Of a stretch of DNA of 64,000 bases, positions 32,153 through 43,784 are shown one piece after another (within the stretch, counting starts at the first letter, position 1; each line of letters starts with the position of its first letter). This DNA is from Trema orientale (Eukaryota; Streptophyta; Magnoliopsida; Rosales; Cannabaceae): contig JXTC01000620.1 of assembly GCA_002914845.1 (NCBI GenBank), positions 80,651 through 144,650 of the forward strand, in the 5' to 3' direction. The notes under the pieces were generated by a model. It was given only the letters and a program-made list of their open reading frames with translations. It had not been told where the DNA came from and ran no database searches. The translations under genes and the position numbers were made by a program.

Positions 32153-33281
32153 CTAAGAGTCATAGTTGTATTACCTGAAAGAAAGGCACAAGTTGAATAT
32201 ATACTTGCATCTTTTAGTACTCGTCATTTGCTTTTCTAAGTAAAACTTGGTACCAGGAAATTTGATTAAACAACCCATATAGACCCCAAAACTATATGCC
32301 AAACGTGCTTGGTAATACCCGGCTAGTACTCGATGCTCAGCCATCTTAAGATTTTCTTTCATTTCTACTAAAATAATAATCAAACATCACTCATATTTGA
32401 TTCACCCAATTCAAACCAAGAATGCTTCTATAGCTGCATAATATATAGAAGGTTATAGATATATTAAGAGATGAGTCAGAACCCATTAACAGAGACAAAT
32501 TTTGTCTATTATTATATTTCTAGAGGAGTAGACTTATCAGCTCCCCTGTTCTCATTGGTCTCAGCCGTGGACGCTATCAAGATCTAACCTTGAAAATTTA
32601 ATGAAAATGAAAACACTAAATGAAATTGTCTCCAGCAGTATTTTCGAGCTGGGCTGTAACTAAGCACTAAATAATGTTGTCCCAATTAATACAGTAACTT
32701 CATGATTCAACTAGACAACAGAAACCATATATAAAATTATCAAAGATAAAACACAATGAGATGGTGAAAAAATTTCACATAATCAGTACTGTTGTATAAA
32801 ATGAATTCTCAGTAACAAGATTTTGTACTTATATTAACCATGTGTTTGTGTACGTATACCAAAAATTAATATTCATGCCCACTTGTAATCGTCAAAATTT
32901 ATTCTCAAAATGTACAACCAAAACTAATATTTTATCAATGCTATGAATTCCTCCAGTCAAAGAGGAGTCAATTCCTACACTTTTGACCCAAATTCTTTTA
33001 TACCTCACTAGGGGAGAAAGCTCAACCAGCATGTTTGTAAGCAAGCAAGAAAGCAACTTGATAAAATCTTTCAGTTCCAGCCAGGATCAGTCAGCCAGCA
33101 GAAGTGAAACACCAAGATTGAATCGCCACGGAGAACAAAACACCAAGATTGAATCGCCACAGAGAACAAACCTGCAAGTGTGGGAGAAAGTTATATCTCA
33201 AAAAGTAGTACAATACAATCTCCTGTATTAACCAAACCAGTATTCTTCGTATCTCTTCACTTTTCTTTTCTCAAAAACACC
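32153..33281. other. Spacer between the CDF gene and the Copia element
   Basis: It should contain the CDF 3' UTR at its left end; no clear AATAAA is close to the stop. A 31-base unit (ACACCAAGATTGAATCGCCA and 11 further bases) is present twice in tandem at 33109-33139 and 33140-33170. No gene is supported. Confidence 0.5.
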
Positions 33282-33286
33282 ACAAC

Positions 33287-33512
33287 TGAAGGGTTTTTGG
33301 AAGAAAATATTTTATATGAGATATCATTCTAGAGGCTCAGACGTCCTCTATAAATACAGGAAATCAGCGGTTTAAAAAAAGGAAACAAATCCTGTCCTAA
33401 TTAAGGCAAAATACAATCTGATTTGATCATAATGTACATCTCATAATCTACACTAATTACAAAATACAAGATAATCTACATTAAATAAAAAATATACATG
33501 GGATCTCCAACA
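33287..33512 (-). repeat. 3' LTR of the minus-strand Copia element
   Basis: TGAAGGG ... CCAACA on the plus strand, bounded by ACAAC on the left and the purine-tract complement CTCCCCCT on the right. The minus strand has a TATA candidate TGTATTTATAGAGG near 33346-33360. Confidence 0.92.
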
Positions 33513-33520
33513 CTCCCCCT
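33513..33520 (-). other. Polypurine tract of the minus-strand Copia element
   Basis: The minus strand reads AGGGGGAG directly before the 3' LTR. Confidence 0.8.
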
Positions 33521-34300
33521 CAAGCAGATGCAAAAATATTTTGCATTCCAAGCTTGTCTGTCAATTGACTGAACGTTCTTCCTTGCAAGCTTTTTGTGAG
33601 AATATCTGCTAGTTGGCGTTCCGATTGTACAAAGGGTGTGCATATGAGACCTACTTCTAATTTCTCTTTAATGAAATGCCTGTCGATTTCCACGTGCTTA
33701 GTTCTATCATGCTGAACATGGTTGTGGGCAATGTTAATAGCTTCTTTGTTGTCCCAGTATAACATCATAGGAAGGTTAACCTTTATCTGTAAATCAGTAA
33801 GGATAATTTTTAACCATAATAGCTCGCATACTCCCTGAGCCATAGCGCGAAACTCTGGCTTTGCACTTGATCTGGCAACTACAGCTTGCTTCTTGCTCCT
33901 CCATGTAACTAGATTTCCACCAACAAATGTGCAGTATCCAATAGTTGATCTTCTATCACTAAGTGATCCTACTCAATCAGCATCAGTATAAGCTTCAACT
34001 TTAAGATTTTCATTTTTCTTGAAGAAAATTCCTTTCCTGGGGCTTCCTTCAAGATATCTCAAGATACGATGCACAGCATCAAGATGAGATTTGAGAGGAG
34101 CATGCATGAATTGACTTACCACACTCAGAATAAGCGATATCTGGCCTTGTGTGTGAAAGGTAGATTAATTTTCCCACGAGTCTTTGATACATTCCTCCAT
34201 CCACAGATTCTTCTTCCTTTATTTCTCCCAATCTATGATTAGCTTCAATTGGAGCATCGCTGGGTTTACTCCAAAGCAAACCTATTTCCTGCAGAAGATC
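33520..34300 (-). pseudogene. Copia RNase H domain, broken
   Basis: The C-terminal segment (33520-33843) shows ELLWLKIILTDLQI, LYWDNKEAINIAHN, DRTKHVEIDRHFIKEKL and QLADILTKSL, the usual end of Copia RNase H. The preceding segment (34079-34279) contains the RT-RNase H connection YQRLVGKLIYLSHTRPDIAY. Between them the frame is lost (a TGA lies in the D-WAG-like region around 33970). Confidence 0.85.
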
Positions 34301-35030
34301 TTAGACATATTTCTGCTGGCTCAAAAAAATCTCTTGCTTAGATCTGGCCACTTCTATTCCTAGGATATATCGGAATTTTCCTAGATCTTTAATTTCAAAT
34401 TCTTTTGCAAGATATTCTTTTAGTTCTGCAATTTCAATATGATCATCTCCAATGACGATTATGTCATCAATGTACACAATTAATGCTGTGATCTTCCCAC
34501 TTCTTGAGTGTTCGAAGAAAAGAGTATGATCTCCCTGACTTAAGTAGGAATCCTTTTTCAGCATAGACTCCATAAATCTTCCAAACCAAGCTCTTAGGGA
34601 CTGTTTCAAGCCATAGAGAGATTTTTCTGGCTTACAAACTTTGTTTCCTATTGAAGTTTGCCAGTACCCTGGTGGAATATCCATATATACTTTTTCTTTC
34701 AATTCGCCATGTAAGAATGCATTTTTAACGTCAAACTTATGTAGTGGCCAATTACAGTTGGATGCTATTGACAGTAGGACTCTAATAGTGTTCATTTTTG
34801 CAACTGGTACAAATGTTTCAAGATAATCAATTCCATAGGTCTAGGTGTACCCCTTTGCAACCAGTCTAGCTTTGTGCCTCTCCAAGGACCCATCAGCCTT
34901 GTATTTATTTGTGAAGATCCATCTGCATCCTACAACTTTCTTCCCTTGTGGCAAATCGACCAGTTGCCATGCGTGATTTCTCTAAAGCCTTGATTTCTTC
35001 GGTCATAGCGTCCCGCCAAGGTTTTAGTCT
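34301..35030 (-). pseudogene. Copia reverse transcriptase domain, broken
   Basis: The main open piece (34301-34795) has FDVKNAFLHGEL, KSLYGLKQSLRAW, the catalytic box YIDDIIVIG, and LGKFRYILGIEVA. Upstream, in a second frame (34800-35030), are the N-terminal RT parts (W.FTNKYKADGSLERHKARLV). A frameshift or stop separates the two. Confidence 0.85.
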
Positions 35031-35037
35031 GAATGCC

Positions 35038-36265
35038 TCATGAATAGATGATAAAATTTCTTGTGATTTTATATGTGATTTTATATGAGACAGAAAAATA
35101 CGATACTCGAGGCAGAGATTTTTCGAGAAGACAGTTAGATATAGGATGAAGAGTACATGAACGAACCCCTTTTCTAAGTGCTATAGGAAGATCAAGATCA
35201 TTAATGGGAGTATTTTCAGCTAAGTTTTGAGAAATTAGATTATTACCTTCATTACTTGATGCAGAGTCCACAATTGGAGGTGCTGGCTGAAGTATGGGCC
35301 GTTTTCTCCTTGAATATACCTGTAAAAATGGAGTTTTGGATTTTGGACTTAAATTTTGACCTTGATTTTCACACGGATTTTGAGGAACAGTAGTAGGGAT
35401 AATGGGAACATGTGCTAATTCTTGCTGATTTTCTGGTTGATTGACAGTAAGAACAGATTCTAATTTTGGCTGATTGAAATTTTCCACATTTGAGGCTTGA
35501 TTTGGGACAAGATTTGGAGTTTCTTCATGTTCAATCTTACACCACTCTACATCCTCGGCTAAACTCCCACTCAAGATTGATTTCGAAAAATGGTTGACTT
35601 TCAACAAATATAATATCCATAGATACATATGTTTTTTAATTGGTGGGTGGTAACATTTATACTCTTTTTTTGTGGATGAATACCCCAAAAATACACATTT
35701 TATGGCCCTTGGATCTAACTTTCCCAGTGTAGGATTTTGGTCATGGACATACACACTGCACCCAAAAACTTTAAGAGGTAGGGATCCGATACCTTGGAAA
35801 TTTGGAAAGAGGGTTTTTAATCTTTGAACTAGCGATTGTGTTTGGAGAACCCTTGATGGCATTCGGTTTATTAGGTATGAGGCAGTGAGAACAGCTTCCC
35901 CCCAATAGGTTTTTGAAACTTTCATTTGGAACAAAAGAGCCCTGGCTACTTCCAACTGGTGGCGGTTTTTCCTTTCAGCAACTCCGTTTTGTTGGAGTGT
36001 GTTTGTGCAGGATGAGTAATGAAGAATTCCCTCTTTTTCGAAATATGTGTCTAACTCCTGATTGAAAATATTCTTTTCCATTATCAGAACGAACAGTATG
36101 AATCTTAGTCCAAAATTGATTTTGAATGAATTTATGAAATGATGGGAAAATGGAAGCAACTTCAGATTTAGATTTCATCAAATAAAACAATGTTAATCGA
36201 GTATAGTCATCTATGAAAGTAACAAACCAACGAGAACCAGAAATATTAGCAACACGTGCACACAA
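35038..36265 (-). pseudogene. Copia integrase, frameshifted
   Basis: Core part 35975-36265: FVTFIDDYTR, then VRSDNGKEY, the second catalytic Asp. After a frameshift, 35038-36159 carries QQNGVAERKNR with the catalytic Glu, YWGEAVLTASYLINRMPS, and the C-terminal VFGCSVYVH and IKCVFLGYSSTKKEYKCY. It is followed by the long linker to RT. The D-D-E residues are retained where visible, but the frame is broken near 36000. Confidence 0.85.
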
Positions 36266-36944
36266 CAGAATGAATAAGACTAAATGGAGATAAAATTTGG
36301 GGTTCTTTTATTAGAAAAGAAATACGATGATGTTTTGCAAGTACACAAGAGTCACAATAAAAAACACTAGGATCGGCGTATTTAAATAATTCAGGAAATA
36401 ACTTTTTCAGAACAAAGAAAAGAGGGTGGCCAAGTCGATTATGCCATAGTAAAATAAAAACTGATGAGATGGTATGAGAGACAAGTCCATGAGGTCTATT
36501 TTTGCAGGTAGTATCTAGGTAGTACAGCCCATCTTTCAGCTTAGCATGCCCAATCATCTTCTCTGTACCAAGGTCCTGAAAATAACAACCACTCGATGTA
36601 AATGCAACTGTGCCGTTTAGATCTTTAGTAATTTTCCCAATAGATAATAGATTATAGGATAATTTTGGAACATGTAAGACAGATTTCAAAGATAATGATG
36701 GAGAAATTTTTATATCTCCCTGACCAGCTATGGAAGAATAAGTTCCATCAGCCACTCGAATTTTTGGTTTCCCAGAATTAGGCACATAGTGGTGAAAAAA
36801 TTCAGAATGATAGGTCATATAATCCGATGCACCTAAATCTACAATCCAAGTACTTGGCAAACACGATTTTTTGGACACAAGACTAGTTTTACCTGTCTGG
36901 GCAAGAGAACAAGGACCTGGAATTGATTTTGAATCTGTTGACAA
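36246..36944 (-). pseudogene. Copia protease and GAG-pre-integrase region
   Basis: The protease motif reads WIVDLGASDYMT, with Leu in place of Ser of the DSGA motif, which should inactivate it. LSYNLLSIGKI and the zinc-binding HNRLGHP...CDSCVLAKH follow. The frame is open over 232 codons. Confidence 0.85.
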
Positions 36945-37129
36945 GGAGCCTAGCTATTTCAATAGTTTTTGGAGTCTTTCTATGTCACTCTTGTTGAAAG
37001 AATCTCCCACTTTGAGGTCCTCCACTGCCTCAGTTTGATGTGCTTGCCCAATCTTTTGACTCAGTCCAGTTTTGTTGGGATTTCTAGCTTTCCCAATGAT
37101 CTCTTTGAAGCTTTCACGTCTTCCATGGA

Positions 37130-37896
37130 GTCTCCAACATGTGTCCCGAGTGTGGCGAGGGCCCTAGCAGTGATCACACCATCTCCCCATCTTTGTCTTT
37201 AGGCTTTCTATTAAATTACTTTGAGGTAAATAAGGCTGAGTTATCAACAACAGTGTTGTTGGTATTTCCAGCGGTTCCTATTATCAATTCCTTGTTGCCT
37301 TCTTCATTGCGTACAATGGCAAAGGCTTCATCTAAGTCTAGAAATGGTTCCTTTTCAATAACTCGATCATATTCTGGATTGAGGCCAAGGAGAAACCGAG
37401 ATACGCGCTCTTTTTCTACCATGTCCTTCAATTTCGTCATATCGGTTGCACACACCATCTCAGTTTTTTGATAAAGATCCAGTTCATTAAAGAGTCCTTT
37501 GAGTGTACTATAGTATTCTGTAACTCCAGAATCTCCCTGCCTTGTGTTGAGAATCTGTCTTTTGATTTGAACAAATTGGGAATCAAATCCTTCCTTTGAA
37601 TATATTCGATGAACCCCTGCCCAAATATCCTTTGCCGTAGGAAAGATAAGATAAGTTTTACTTATCTTGGGTTCTATGGAATGCCACAACCACGCCATCA
37701 CCATGGAGTTTTTAGCTTCCCAAGTCTCGTAGGATGGGTCATCTTTCGTTGGTTTTACTGCCTTTCCAGATACATACTTATATTTCCCTTTGCTCATGAT
37801 GGTAACTTTGGCCGATTGAGACCACTCCATAAAATTTTTACCATTCAATTTGACAGTAGAAATCTGCAGTGTGGGGTTTTCGGAATGAACAATCAT
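37130..37896 (-). pseudogene. Copia gag, broken at the zinc knuckle
   Basis: A start at 37896 (MIVHSENP) fits the family better than the first in-frame ATG at 38028. The UBN2-type gag core is visible (NFMEWSQSAKVTI, NSMVMAWLWHSIEP, AKDIWAGVH). The frame stops at 37216. The zinc knuckle follows in another frame as CDHC, a stop, then GPRHTRDTC near 37135-37180, so the second Cys is followed at once by TAG. Confidence 0.85.
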
Positions 37897-38023
37897 ATGA
37901 GATGATTGGGCTAGAGTTGATAAATACAGGGAAAAAAAAATGAAATTTTGGCAAAAGCCAATGAACATTCTATACAAAGACAATGCTGAAAATGGTTCAG
38001 ACAAGGATATGGATAATGAGGGC

Positions 38024-38162
38024 AGCAACGAAGGTTGATGGAAATGCTCTGTTTTGGTTCCGAAAAACAGAGGAAAAACAGAGTTCTAAACCTGCAATGA
38101 AGACTGACGGAAATGCTCTGTTTTGGTTCTGATAAACAGAGGATAAAGGAGTTCTAAATGAT
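38024..38162 (-). repeat. Tandem duplication in the Copia leader
   Basis: Two units of about 70 bases (38024-38093 and 38094-38162), both containing GGAAATGCTCTGTTTTGGTT and ACAGAGGA, between the primer binding site and gag. Confidence 0.75.
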
Positions 38163-38179
38163 CCGAAGGAGGCTAATTT

Positions 38180-38192
38180 GGCTCTGACACCA
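38180..38192 (-). other. Primer binding site of the minus-strand Copia element
   Basis: The minus strand reads TGGTGTCAGAGCC next to the 5' LTR, one base different from the initiator-Met consensus TGGTATCAGAGC. Confidence 0.85.
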
Positions 38193-38418
38193 TGAAAGTT
38201 TTTTGGAAGAAAATATTTTATATGAGATGTCATTCTAGAGGTTGAGACGTCCTCTATAAATATAGGAAATCAGCGGCTTAAAAAAAGGAAACAAATCCTA
38301 TCCTAATTAAGGCAAAATACAATATGATTTGATCAAAATCTATAGCTCATAATTTACACTAATTACAAAATACAAGATAATCTACATTAAATAAAAAATA
38401 TACACGTGATCTCCAACA
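38193..38418 (-). repeat. 5' LTR of the minus-strand Copia element
   Basis: 226 bases, TGAAAGT ... CCAACA on the plus strand, matching the left LTR at about 93 percent and followed by the target duplication ACAAC. Confidence 0.92.
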
Positions 38419-38423
38419 ACAAC

Positions 38424-39534
38424 ACATAAGAAACGGGAAAAGACGGTAAAGAAAAAAAAAAATGTACAGCCTGAATTAGAATATATTCAACCACTTAAAA
38501 CAAGTATGAGCCACTTACGATTCAAATTGAACAGAGCATTCATTAAAGAACATGTAGATGACAACTTATACTGGATCCTTAACGACATGATTTCAAAGGT
38601 ACAAATGCATGAGATTTAAGTGTGTGGAAAGACAGATGAAAAAAGATTACTGGTTTATAAGTATTGTTAGTATTTTGGTTGCATGGCAACAAAAACCACT
38701 GTCAGTTTCCCCTGAGGACATGTAACAAAGGAACACTGCCATGAAAGCAAAGGAAGGATGACCATGATGGAATACTGCTCTGCCAAATGCAAAGTCAGAT
38801 TTAGCATTTCTCCTTTCCCGACACATCTGTTTACATACTTACAACTACCTAATATGGAACACAAAATTTTAGAATCAGCTTAAATTTTGTTGATTCCAAA
38901 GGCTTCAATAAAACGTAATTGTTATAAGTAGACATATGTAATAACTAATTTCAAAAAGAGGCTAAAATAAAATTATATCCCATGATACATTTCAAATTAT
39001 TCCTGAGAGTTTCAATTCTTTAAAGAAATTCCTAGAATTTTCGTTTGTTTTGATGTTCATTTTATTAATCACCACAGAAACTCGTAGAAAAGGTTGATGT
39101 TTAATATATTAAACAAGAAAATGGCAAACCATCATTTAATGAACTGGAAGTCCAGAAAATTGAGCTTTATACTGATTCATGTAGTCAAATCTAAAATTAA
39201 ACACTCTAAACCAGAAAAAAGGAACAATTTTCTTATTTTTTATTTTTATTATTTCTTTAAAAAAATAAAAAAAATAAAAAATAATAAAAAAAAAAGACCC
39301 AAAGCAAATTCAGGTAGAACTCAAACAACTAGAACCGCGACGACCAATAATATCAAGTGTAAAACTTGAGAAATTAGACTTTCCTATAAAATGAATCGAT
39401 ATGATAGGGACTTAATTCTGTTTACATGAGACTAAATCCAAGAGAGATAACTCAAGCCAAAACTACAATATTGACTAACTAAGTTTTCATCCTGGGCAAA
39501 GCCACTTAGTAGAGCCAAAGTATCGTTAATTTAC
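38424..39534. other. Intergenic, nothing assigned
   Basis: AT-rich, no coding signal. A-rich low complexity at 39250-39295. Confidence 0.4.
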
Positions 39535-39690
39535 CCATGAGGTTTCAGTCAAGTGGTCAGGCCCATGATTTGCTCACATGAGTTCTGTGGTTCGATTCCT
39601 CCTGGGGCCTATCTAGCAATATGCTAGAGTTTCCTGCCTGCCAAAGATTGAAGGGTTCAGCGGTAGGACAAGTATTTAAAAAAAAAAATA
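39535..39690 (+). mobile_element. Probable tRNA-derived SINE
   Basis: An exact polymerase III B box GGTTCGATTCC lies at 39589-39599, with an A-box-like TTCAGTCAAGTGGTCAGG about 45 bases upstream. An unrelated tail ends in an A-run (39678-39690). Layout and length fit a plant SINE. The target duplication was not resolved. Confidence 0.55.
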
Positions 39691-40817
39691 GTATTGTTAA
39701 TTGATAGTAAGATGCTCAAAGTACTCAGTTTACTTTTTTTTTTAAAAAAAAAAAAATCAATAAGGACCATGTCAAAGTTCAATTTTCAAGTTTCTACAAT
39801 GTCAAATGCATAACACGTGCATGTTTACTTGCTGTGAAAAAAGAAAATAAAGAGAGCACAATTTGATACTCTGCAGAGGACATAAAGGGATTCCTTTTCC
39901 ATCCATCTAAACGGAAGTTTAAGCAAACGTTACAAGATTTGGGCTAATTACACTGACTAACCAAATATTACTTTTTTCACGTCTAAATTGTGAATTACAT
40001 ACGCCACTTTGCTGCTATTGTTCGACCAGAATAAGGAAAAAGTAACTAATGATCTTAGTCTCTAACAAGTAATAGATCCACACATTTCTCACCAAAAGAA
40101 ACACCCTTCAATATCTTACACAAAGCTACAGCATCAGATAAATTACAACCATAAAAGTTCACTCAAGCCTTAAATCAGAAAGAAGGGTAAAGAAAAAGAA
40201 TGGCAAGAAAAAATATTGTTAAACCTATAAACTTGCTGACAATGTCGAAAAATAATAGAAAGAACACATACCTGGGGCTTTGGTATTTGCTAACATGCAG
40301 CATCTGTTATGTAAAAACTAACAGGACCCCGGTCAACTTATTCTCCACAAAGAGACATCTACCTAAAAAGGGCAAACTCATTAAAATAGTTACCATCAAG
40401 GTAAGTACATTCACTTATCAGATATAAGAGATAAGACCCTGAAAGAGGAAGTACCACAGTTTAGAGAAGAGGGGGGGAGCCATGAATGAATTTTTTTTCT
40501 TGTCCCGCATCAATCTCAATGAATGAAACTTTATGGTCAATATACTCGGAATTAAACTATTTGCAAATGGTATAGTATATCTGCATGGTTTATTTTATTA
40601 AATTATCAGATCTTACATGACGACAATATTAATGATGTAATGCATGAAACAAGATCCAAGCATTGAATAACAAAGTAATCAAATAACTTGGAAAGAGCCT
40701 AGAACTAACAACACATTACCTTTAAGAATTCCTGATTGAATATGAAATGGACTCTTGGCCTTCAAACCAGTGATTGTAAAACCTCAAGAAAAAAGAATTT
40801 TCTTCACCACCTATGTC
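39691..40817. other. Spacer at the 3' side of the PPR gene
   Basis: It probably includes the PPR 3' UTR on the minus strand. No ORF with a recognisable product. Confidence 0.4.
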
Positions 40818-42812
40818 TCAACCCACAGACGCAACCACATCAGAATGGTCTTCAGAGCCTGATGTGTCAACGAGTAGATCACTATCCAAATAACCTTCCA
40901 ACAAGTTGTAACTATACTCATCTACTTTTACAACTCGGACATGTCCATTCAATACATGCATAACTCTGGCAGGTATCAAGTCCAAATTTCTCATCTCAAC
41001 TAATAGACCAATAACTGAATTAGAATGGCATGAACTATGTAAGAAACTAAATAATCTGCTGAAATTATCATAGTTCAGTTTTATCCTTGCAGAAATTATT
41101 TCTTGTAGTATCCACTGAACCTTTTTCACATCTTTTTCTTTACAGAAACTGGAGAGCATTACGTTATATGTATATGCATTAGGAGCTATACCAACCTCCT
41201 TCATCCGGTCATACAATGAACAAGCCTCCCCAATTCTACCACCCTTAAAAAGTCCATGGATAGCAACTGTATATGATATAACATCAAGTGGGTAGCCATC
41301 TGCAACTGCCTTCCTAAATACTCTAATGGCACCATGAAACTTCCCTGCCTTTATAAGCCCGTCTACAACTATAGTATGGATATGAGGATCTTGAGTGGGG
41401 TAATTCATAACAATCCAGTGGTATACATTAATGGCTTGATCAATTTTTCTTGATCTACATAGTCCACTTAATAAAGCAGCAAAAGTATACTCATCTGGCC
41501 TCAAACCTCTATCAAGCATATCATCGTACAACTTAATTGCAAGACATGGAAACCCGGCCTTACAAAGGTAACTTAAAAGTGAGTTACATAATTTTTGGTC
41601 GGCTTCAACTAGAATTCCAGAGACTAACTTTGGCGCAAGAGAAAACATCCCAGACAAACAGATAGGAGATAACAAAGAACAAAATGTGTAAGAATCTGGG
41701 GCAATTTTTCGTCTCAGCATATCAAGAAAAACATCAACGGCATCATCACATCTCCCCAACTTTGTCAAGCAGTCAATTAAAACATTACAAAAAACCAAAT
41801 CAGGGGTGCAGCCTCTAGATTCCATTAGATGTAAGATAAGTGAAGCATCACTAACCATATGGGATTTCAAAAATCCTCTTATTAAACTTGTATATGTTAC
41901 AACAGTTGGAGACAAACCAATCTCAACCATCTTTCCCAACAATTCAACTGCCGTATCAAATCTTCCCAACCTACAAAACCCATCAATCAGTATACTCCAA
42001 ATATTTACAGAAGCAGGGGTTCCAAAAGCAATCATCAGACCCAATACTTGGTAAGCTTCAACTATCTTACCCATTTTACAAAAACAATTTAAAACCATCT
42101 CATGTGTCTCCAAATTCGAGTAAAACCCCATTTGTAACATCATTCTAAAAGTCTCTCTAATAAGAAACAAATCCTTCAAACGACATAAATTACACAATGC
42201 AATATTAAAAGTCAGGAAGTTTGGGACTTCAGTTTCCCTCAAAACCTTCATAGCTAAATCGGCACGACCAATTTTGAACAACACATCAATGATTACATTA
42301 CGTGCAAATGTGTTCGGCGTAAAACCATAGCTAGACATTTCCTCGAACACCTCAAGTATCAAATTGTTCATCCCTCCCCGCCAACAAATCCTCAACAAAA
42401 GCAGGAAAGTTCTAGCTTTGGCAACACACCCAAGTTTTCCCAGCTCCCAAACAACCCCTTTCACCGTCTTGTAGCGCTCCACGAGCCGGCTAACCACCCC
42501 AACCATGTGCTCAATCGCCACCCTATCATGGAAAAAATTGGGTTGTTTCGCACACCACAAGAAGAAACTTAACGCAATCAAATCCGAAGAACAGTTCAAT
42601 AATGTGCAATGTACCGAACAATGACTTAGAATAACTTTACTACCCTTGGGAAAATCTGGGTCGAGATTTTCCGGGAAAATTTTCTGGGTTTTTTGAGTCA
42701 CACTGACACATACCGTATGGGATGAGAGGTAACGATGTGACACGAGGGGAAGTGCAGAGAAAATTCGTTTGGGTGCCGAGAAAAACGAAGTCCATGTACA
42801 TCGCCACAACAT
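40818..42812 (-). CDS. P-class pentatricopeptide repeat protein, 664 residues
   Basis: Intronless, as most plant PPR genes are. The first 60 residues are rich in Arg, Ser and hydrophobic residues (MLWRCTWTSFFSAPKRIF), consistent with a mitochondrial or plastid transit peptide. From about residue 110 to 620 there are roughly a dozen 35-residue repeats. Clear ones include PNTFARNVIIDVLFKIGRAD (167-186), VNIWSILIDGFCRLGRFDTA (269-288), TVVTYTSLIRGFL, DEYTFAALLSGLCRSRKIDQ and NAYTYNVMLSSFCKEKDVKK. No E, DYW or SMR domain follows, so it is a P-class RNA-binding protein, expected to act in organelle transcript processing or stability. The RNA target cannot be read off. The tail after about 620 is acidic (DTSGSEDHSDVV). 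The ATG at 42812 is the first in frame. The gene appears intact. Confidence 0.93.
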   Translation of the reverse strand: MLWRCTWTSFFSAPKRIFSALPLVSHRYLSSHTVCVSVTQKTQKIFPENLDPDFPKGSKVILSHCSVHCTLLNCSSDLIALSFFLWCAKQPNFFHDRVAIEHMVGVVSRLVERYKTVKGVVWELGKLGCVAKARTFLLLLRICWRGGMNNLILEVFEEMSSYGFTPNTFARNVIIDVLFKIGRADLAMKVLRETEVPNFLTFNIALCNLCRLKDLFLIRETFRMMLQMGFYSNLETHEMVLNCFCKMGKIVEAYQVLGLMIAFGTPASVNIWSILIDGFCRLGRFDTAVELLGKMVEIGLSPTVVTYTSLIRGFLKSHMVSDASLILHLMESRGCTPDLVFCNVLIDCLTKLGRCDDAVDVFLDMLRRKIAPDSYTFCSLLSPICLSGMFSLAPKLVSGILVEADQKLCNSLLSYLCKAGFPCLAIKLYDDMLDRGLRPDEYTFAALLSGLCRSRKIDQAINVYHWIVMNYPTQDPHIHTIVVDGLIKAGKFHGAIRVFRKAVADGYPLDVISYTVAIHGLFKGGRIGEACSLYDRMKEVGIAPNAYTYNVMLSSFCKEKDVKKVQWILQEIISARIKLNYDNFSRLFSFLHSSCHSNSVIGLLVEMRNLDLIPARVMHVLNGHVRVVKVDEYSYNLLEGYLDSDLLVDTSGSEDHSDVVASVG

Positions 42813-43229
42813 TTCCCGGAAAATTTGGAGTAGAGGCGAGCTAAAATGGAGGACATATAGTGAAAAGCAAAGCAGGATGGTGGAGACGGAGGAGGACGAG
42901 GACGAGGGCGTTGCTTAAGGTCCACTGCGAGACATCACTGAAGAAGAAAATATCCATGGAATGAGTTGTGAAGTTAAGAGAAACAATGGGGTCTGCGATG
43001 GGCAAGACGAAGCGGAATGGCGGCACATCTTGAAATTCCTCACAGCTATGCCAAAAATCTTTTTGATTATTTTTATTAGTTAAGAAACCGAAAATAAAAA
43101 TAAATAAATAAATAAAAAGAAAAAAAATTTGTGTTTGTTCATATGTGATGTTAAGTGAAACTTGGATTACATTTTCTTTTGACACGAAAGTGGATTGTCA
43201 AAATTGTTGTGATTTTTGTTTATTTTTTT
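42813..43229 (-). promoter_or_regulatory. Upstream region of the PPR gene
   Basis: 417 bases between the PPR start and a MITE. GC-richer near the gene, with GAGGACGAGGACGAGG repeats at 42889-42909, probably 5' UTR. No clear TATA box. The MITE limits or forms part of the promoter. Confidence 0.4.
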
Positions 43230-43619
43230 GAGCTAACTACAAAAAAAAAAAAAAAAAAACGCTCATGTTTGGCGTTTATGTAATTAAAAACTTAAATTTT
43301 AATTTATGCAAAAAAAAAAATCCACATTTTAAAATTCCAAAAATTAGTATCATTTATCTATATTTTGTCCATTGTATGTGAGTTTAAACGTTTTTTTTTC
43401 TTTTGAAAATATTTTAACATTTTGAAAACAAGAATAACATATTCTAGATCTAGGTTCTGAGATTCACAATTTTTTAGGAATAAATTTATTATAATATGAG
43501 TAGAAAGAATTTTTTTTTTTTCGCATTTCAAAATATATTGGTATTTTTTTTTATAAATCAAAATTCAAGGTTTAAATTGCAGAAAACCAAATTTTAGAAA
43601 ACTTTTTTGCAGTTAACCC
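43230..43619. mobile_element. MITE related to the one at 11265
   Basis: The right end, reverse-complemented, reads GGGTTAACTGCAAAAAAG and continues TTTTCTGCAATTTAAACCTTGA, like the 11265 element. The left end GAGCTAACTACAAAAAA pairs with it imperfectly. Flanks TATTTTTTT (43221-43229) and TATTTTTTG (43620-43628) could be a 9-bp duplication, but they are low-complexity. It is more diverged than the first copy. Confidence 0.5.
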
Positions 43620-43784
43620 TATTTTTTGTTTTTTTTTTTGTTTTTTTAAAAAAAGGAAGTGTGTCTTCAAAATTTTGGTAAAAGAAAATAGGGTTTCTAA
43701 AACTTTTACCTATAAAAACCAAAAAGAATTACAAAAATACGGAGGTCAGGTTCTCTTTTTCCCAATTGAAAAATACCATTTTTA

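Larger units (their letters stand above)
33287..38418 (-). mobile_element. Structurally complete Copia retrotransposon, minus strand
   Basis: Two 226-base LTRs (33287-33512 and 38193-38418) differ at about 16 positions. The perfect target duplication ACAAC lies at 33282-33286 and 38419-38423. Read on the minus strand, the primer binding site (38180-38192) is followed by gag, protease, integrase, RT, RNase H and a purine tract (33513-33520). The coding region has several stops and frameshifts and the protease motif is altered, so the copy is not autonomous. It inserted between the CDF and PPR genes. Confidence 0.93.

Noticed and set aside
39589..39599. A functional tRNA gene
   Set aside because: Only a B box and a weak A box; no cloverleaf with anticodon arm could be drawn, so a SINE is more likely.
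41806..42148. Plus-strand open frames inside the PPR gene
   Set aside because: Antisense shadows of the PPR repeats.
43230..43628. Firm 9-bp target duplication for the second MITE
   Set aside because: The matching flanks are T-runs and could match by chance.
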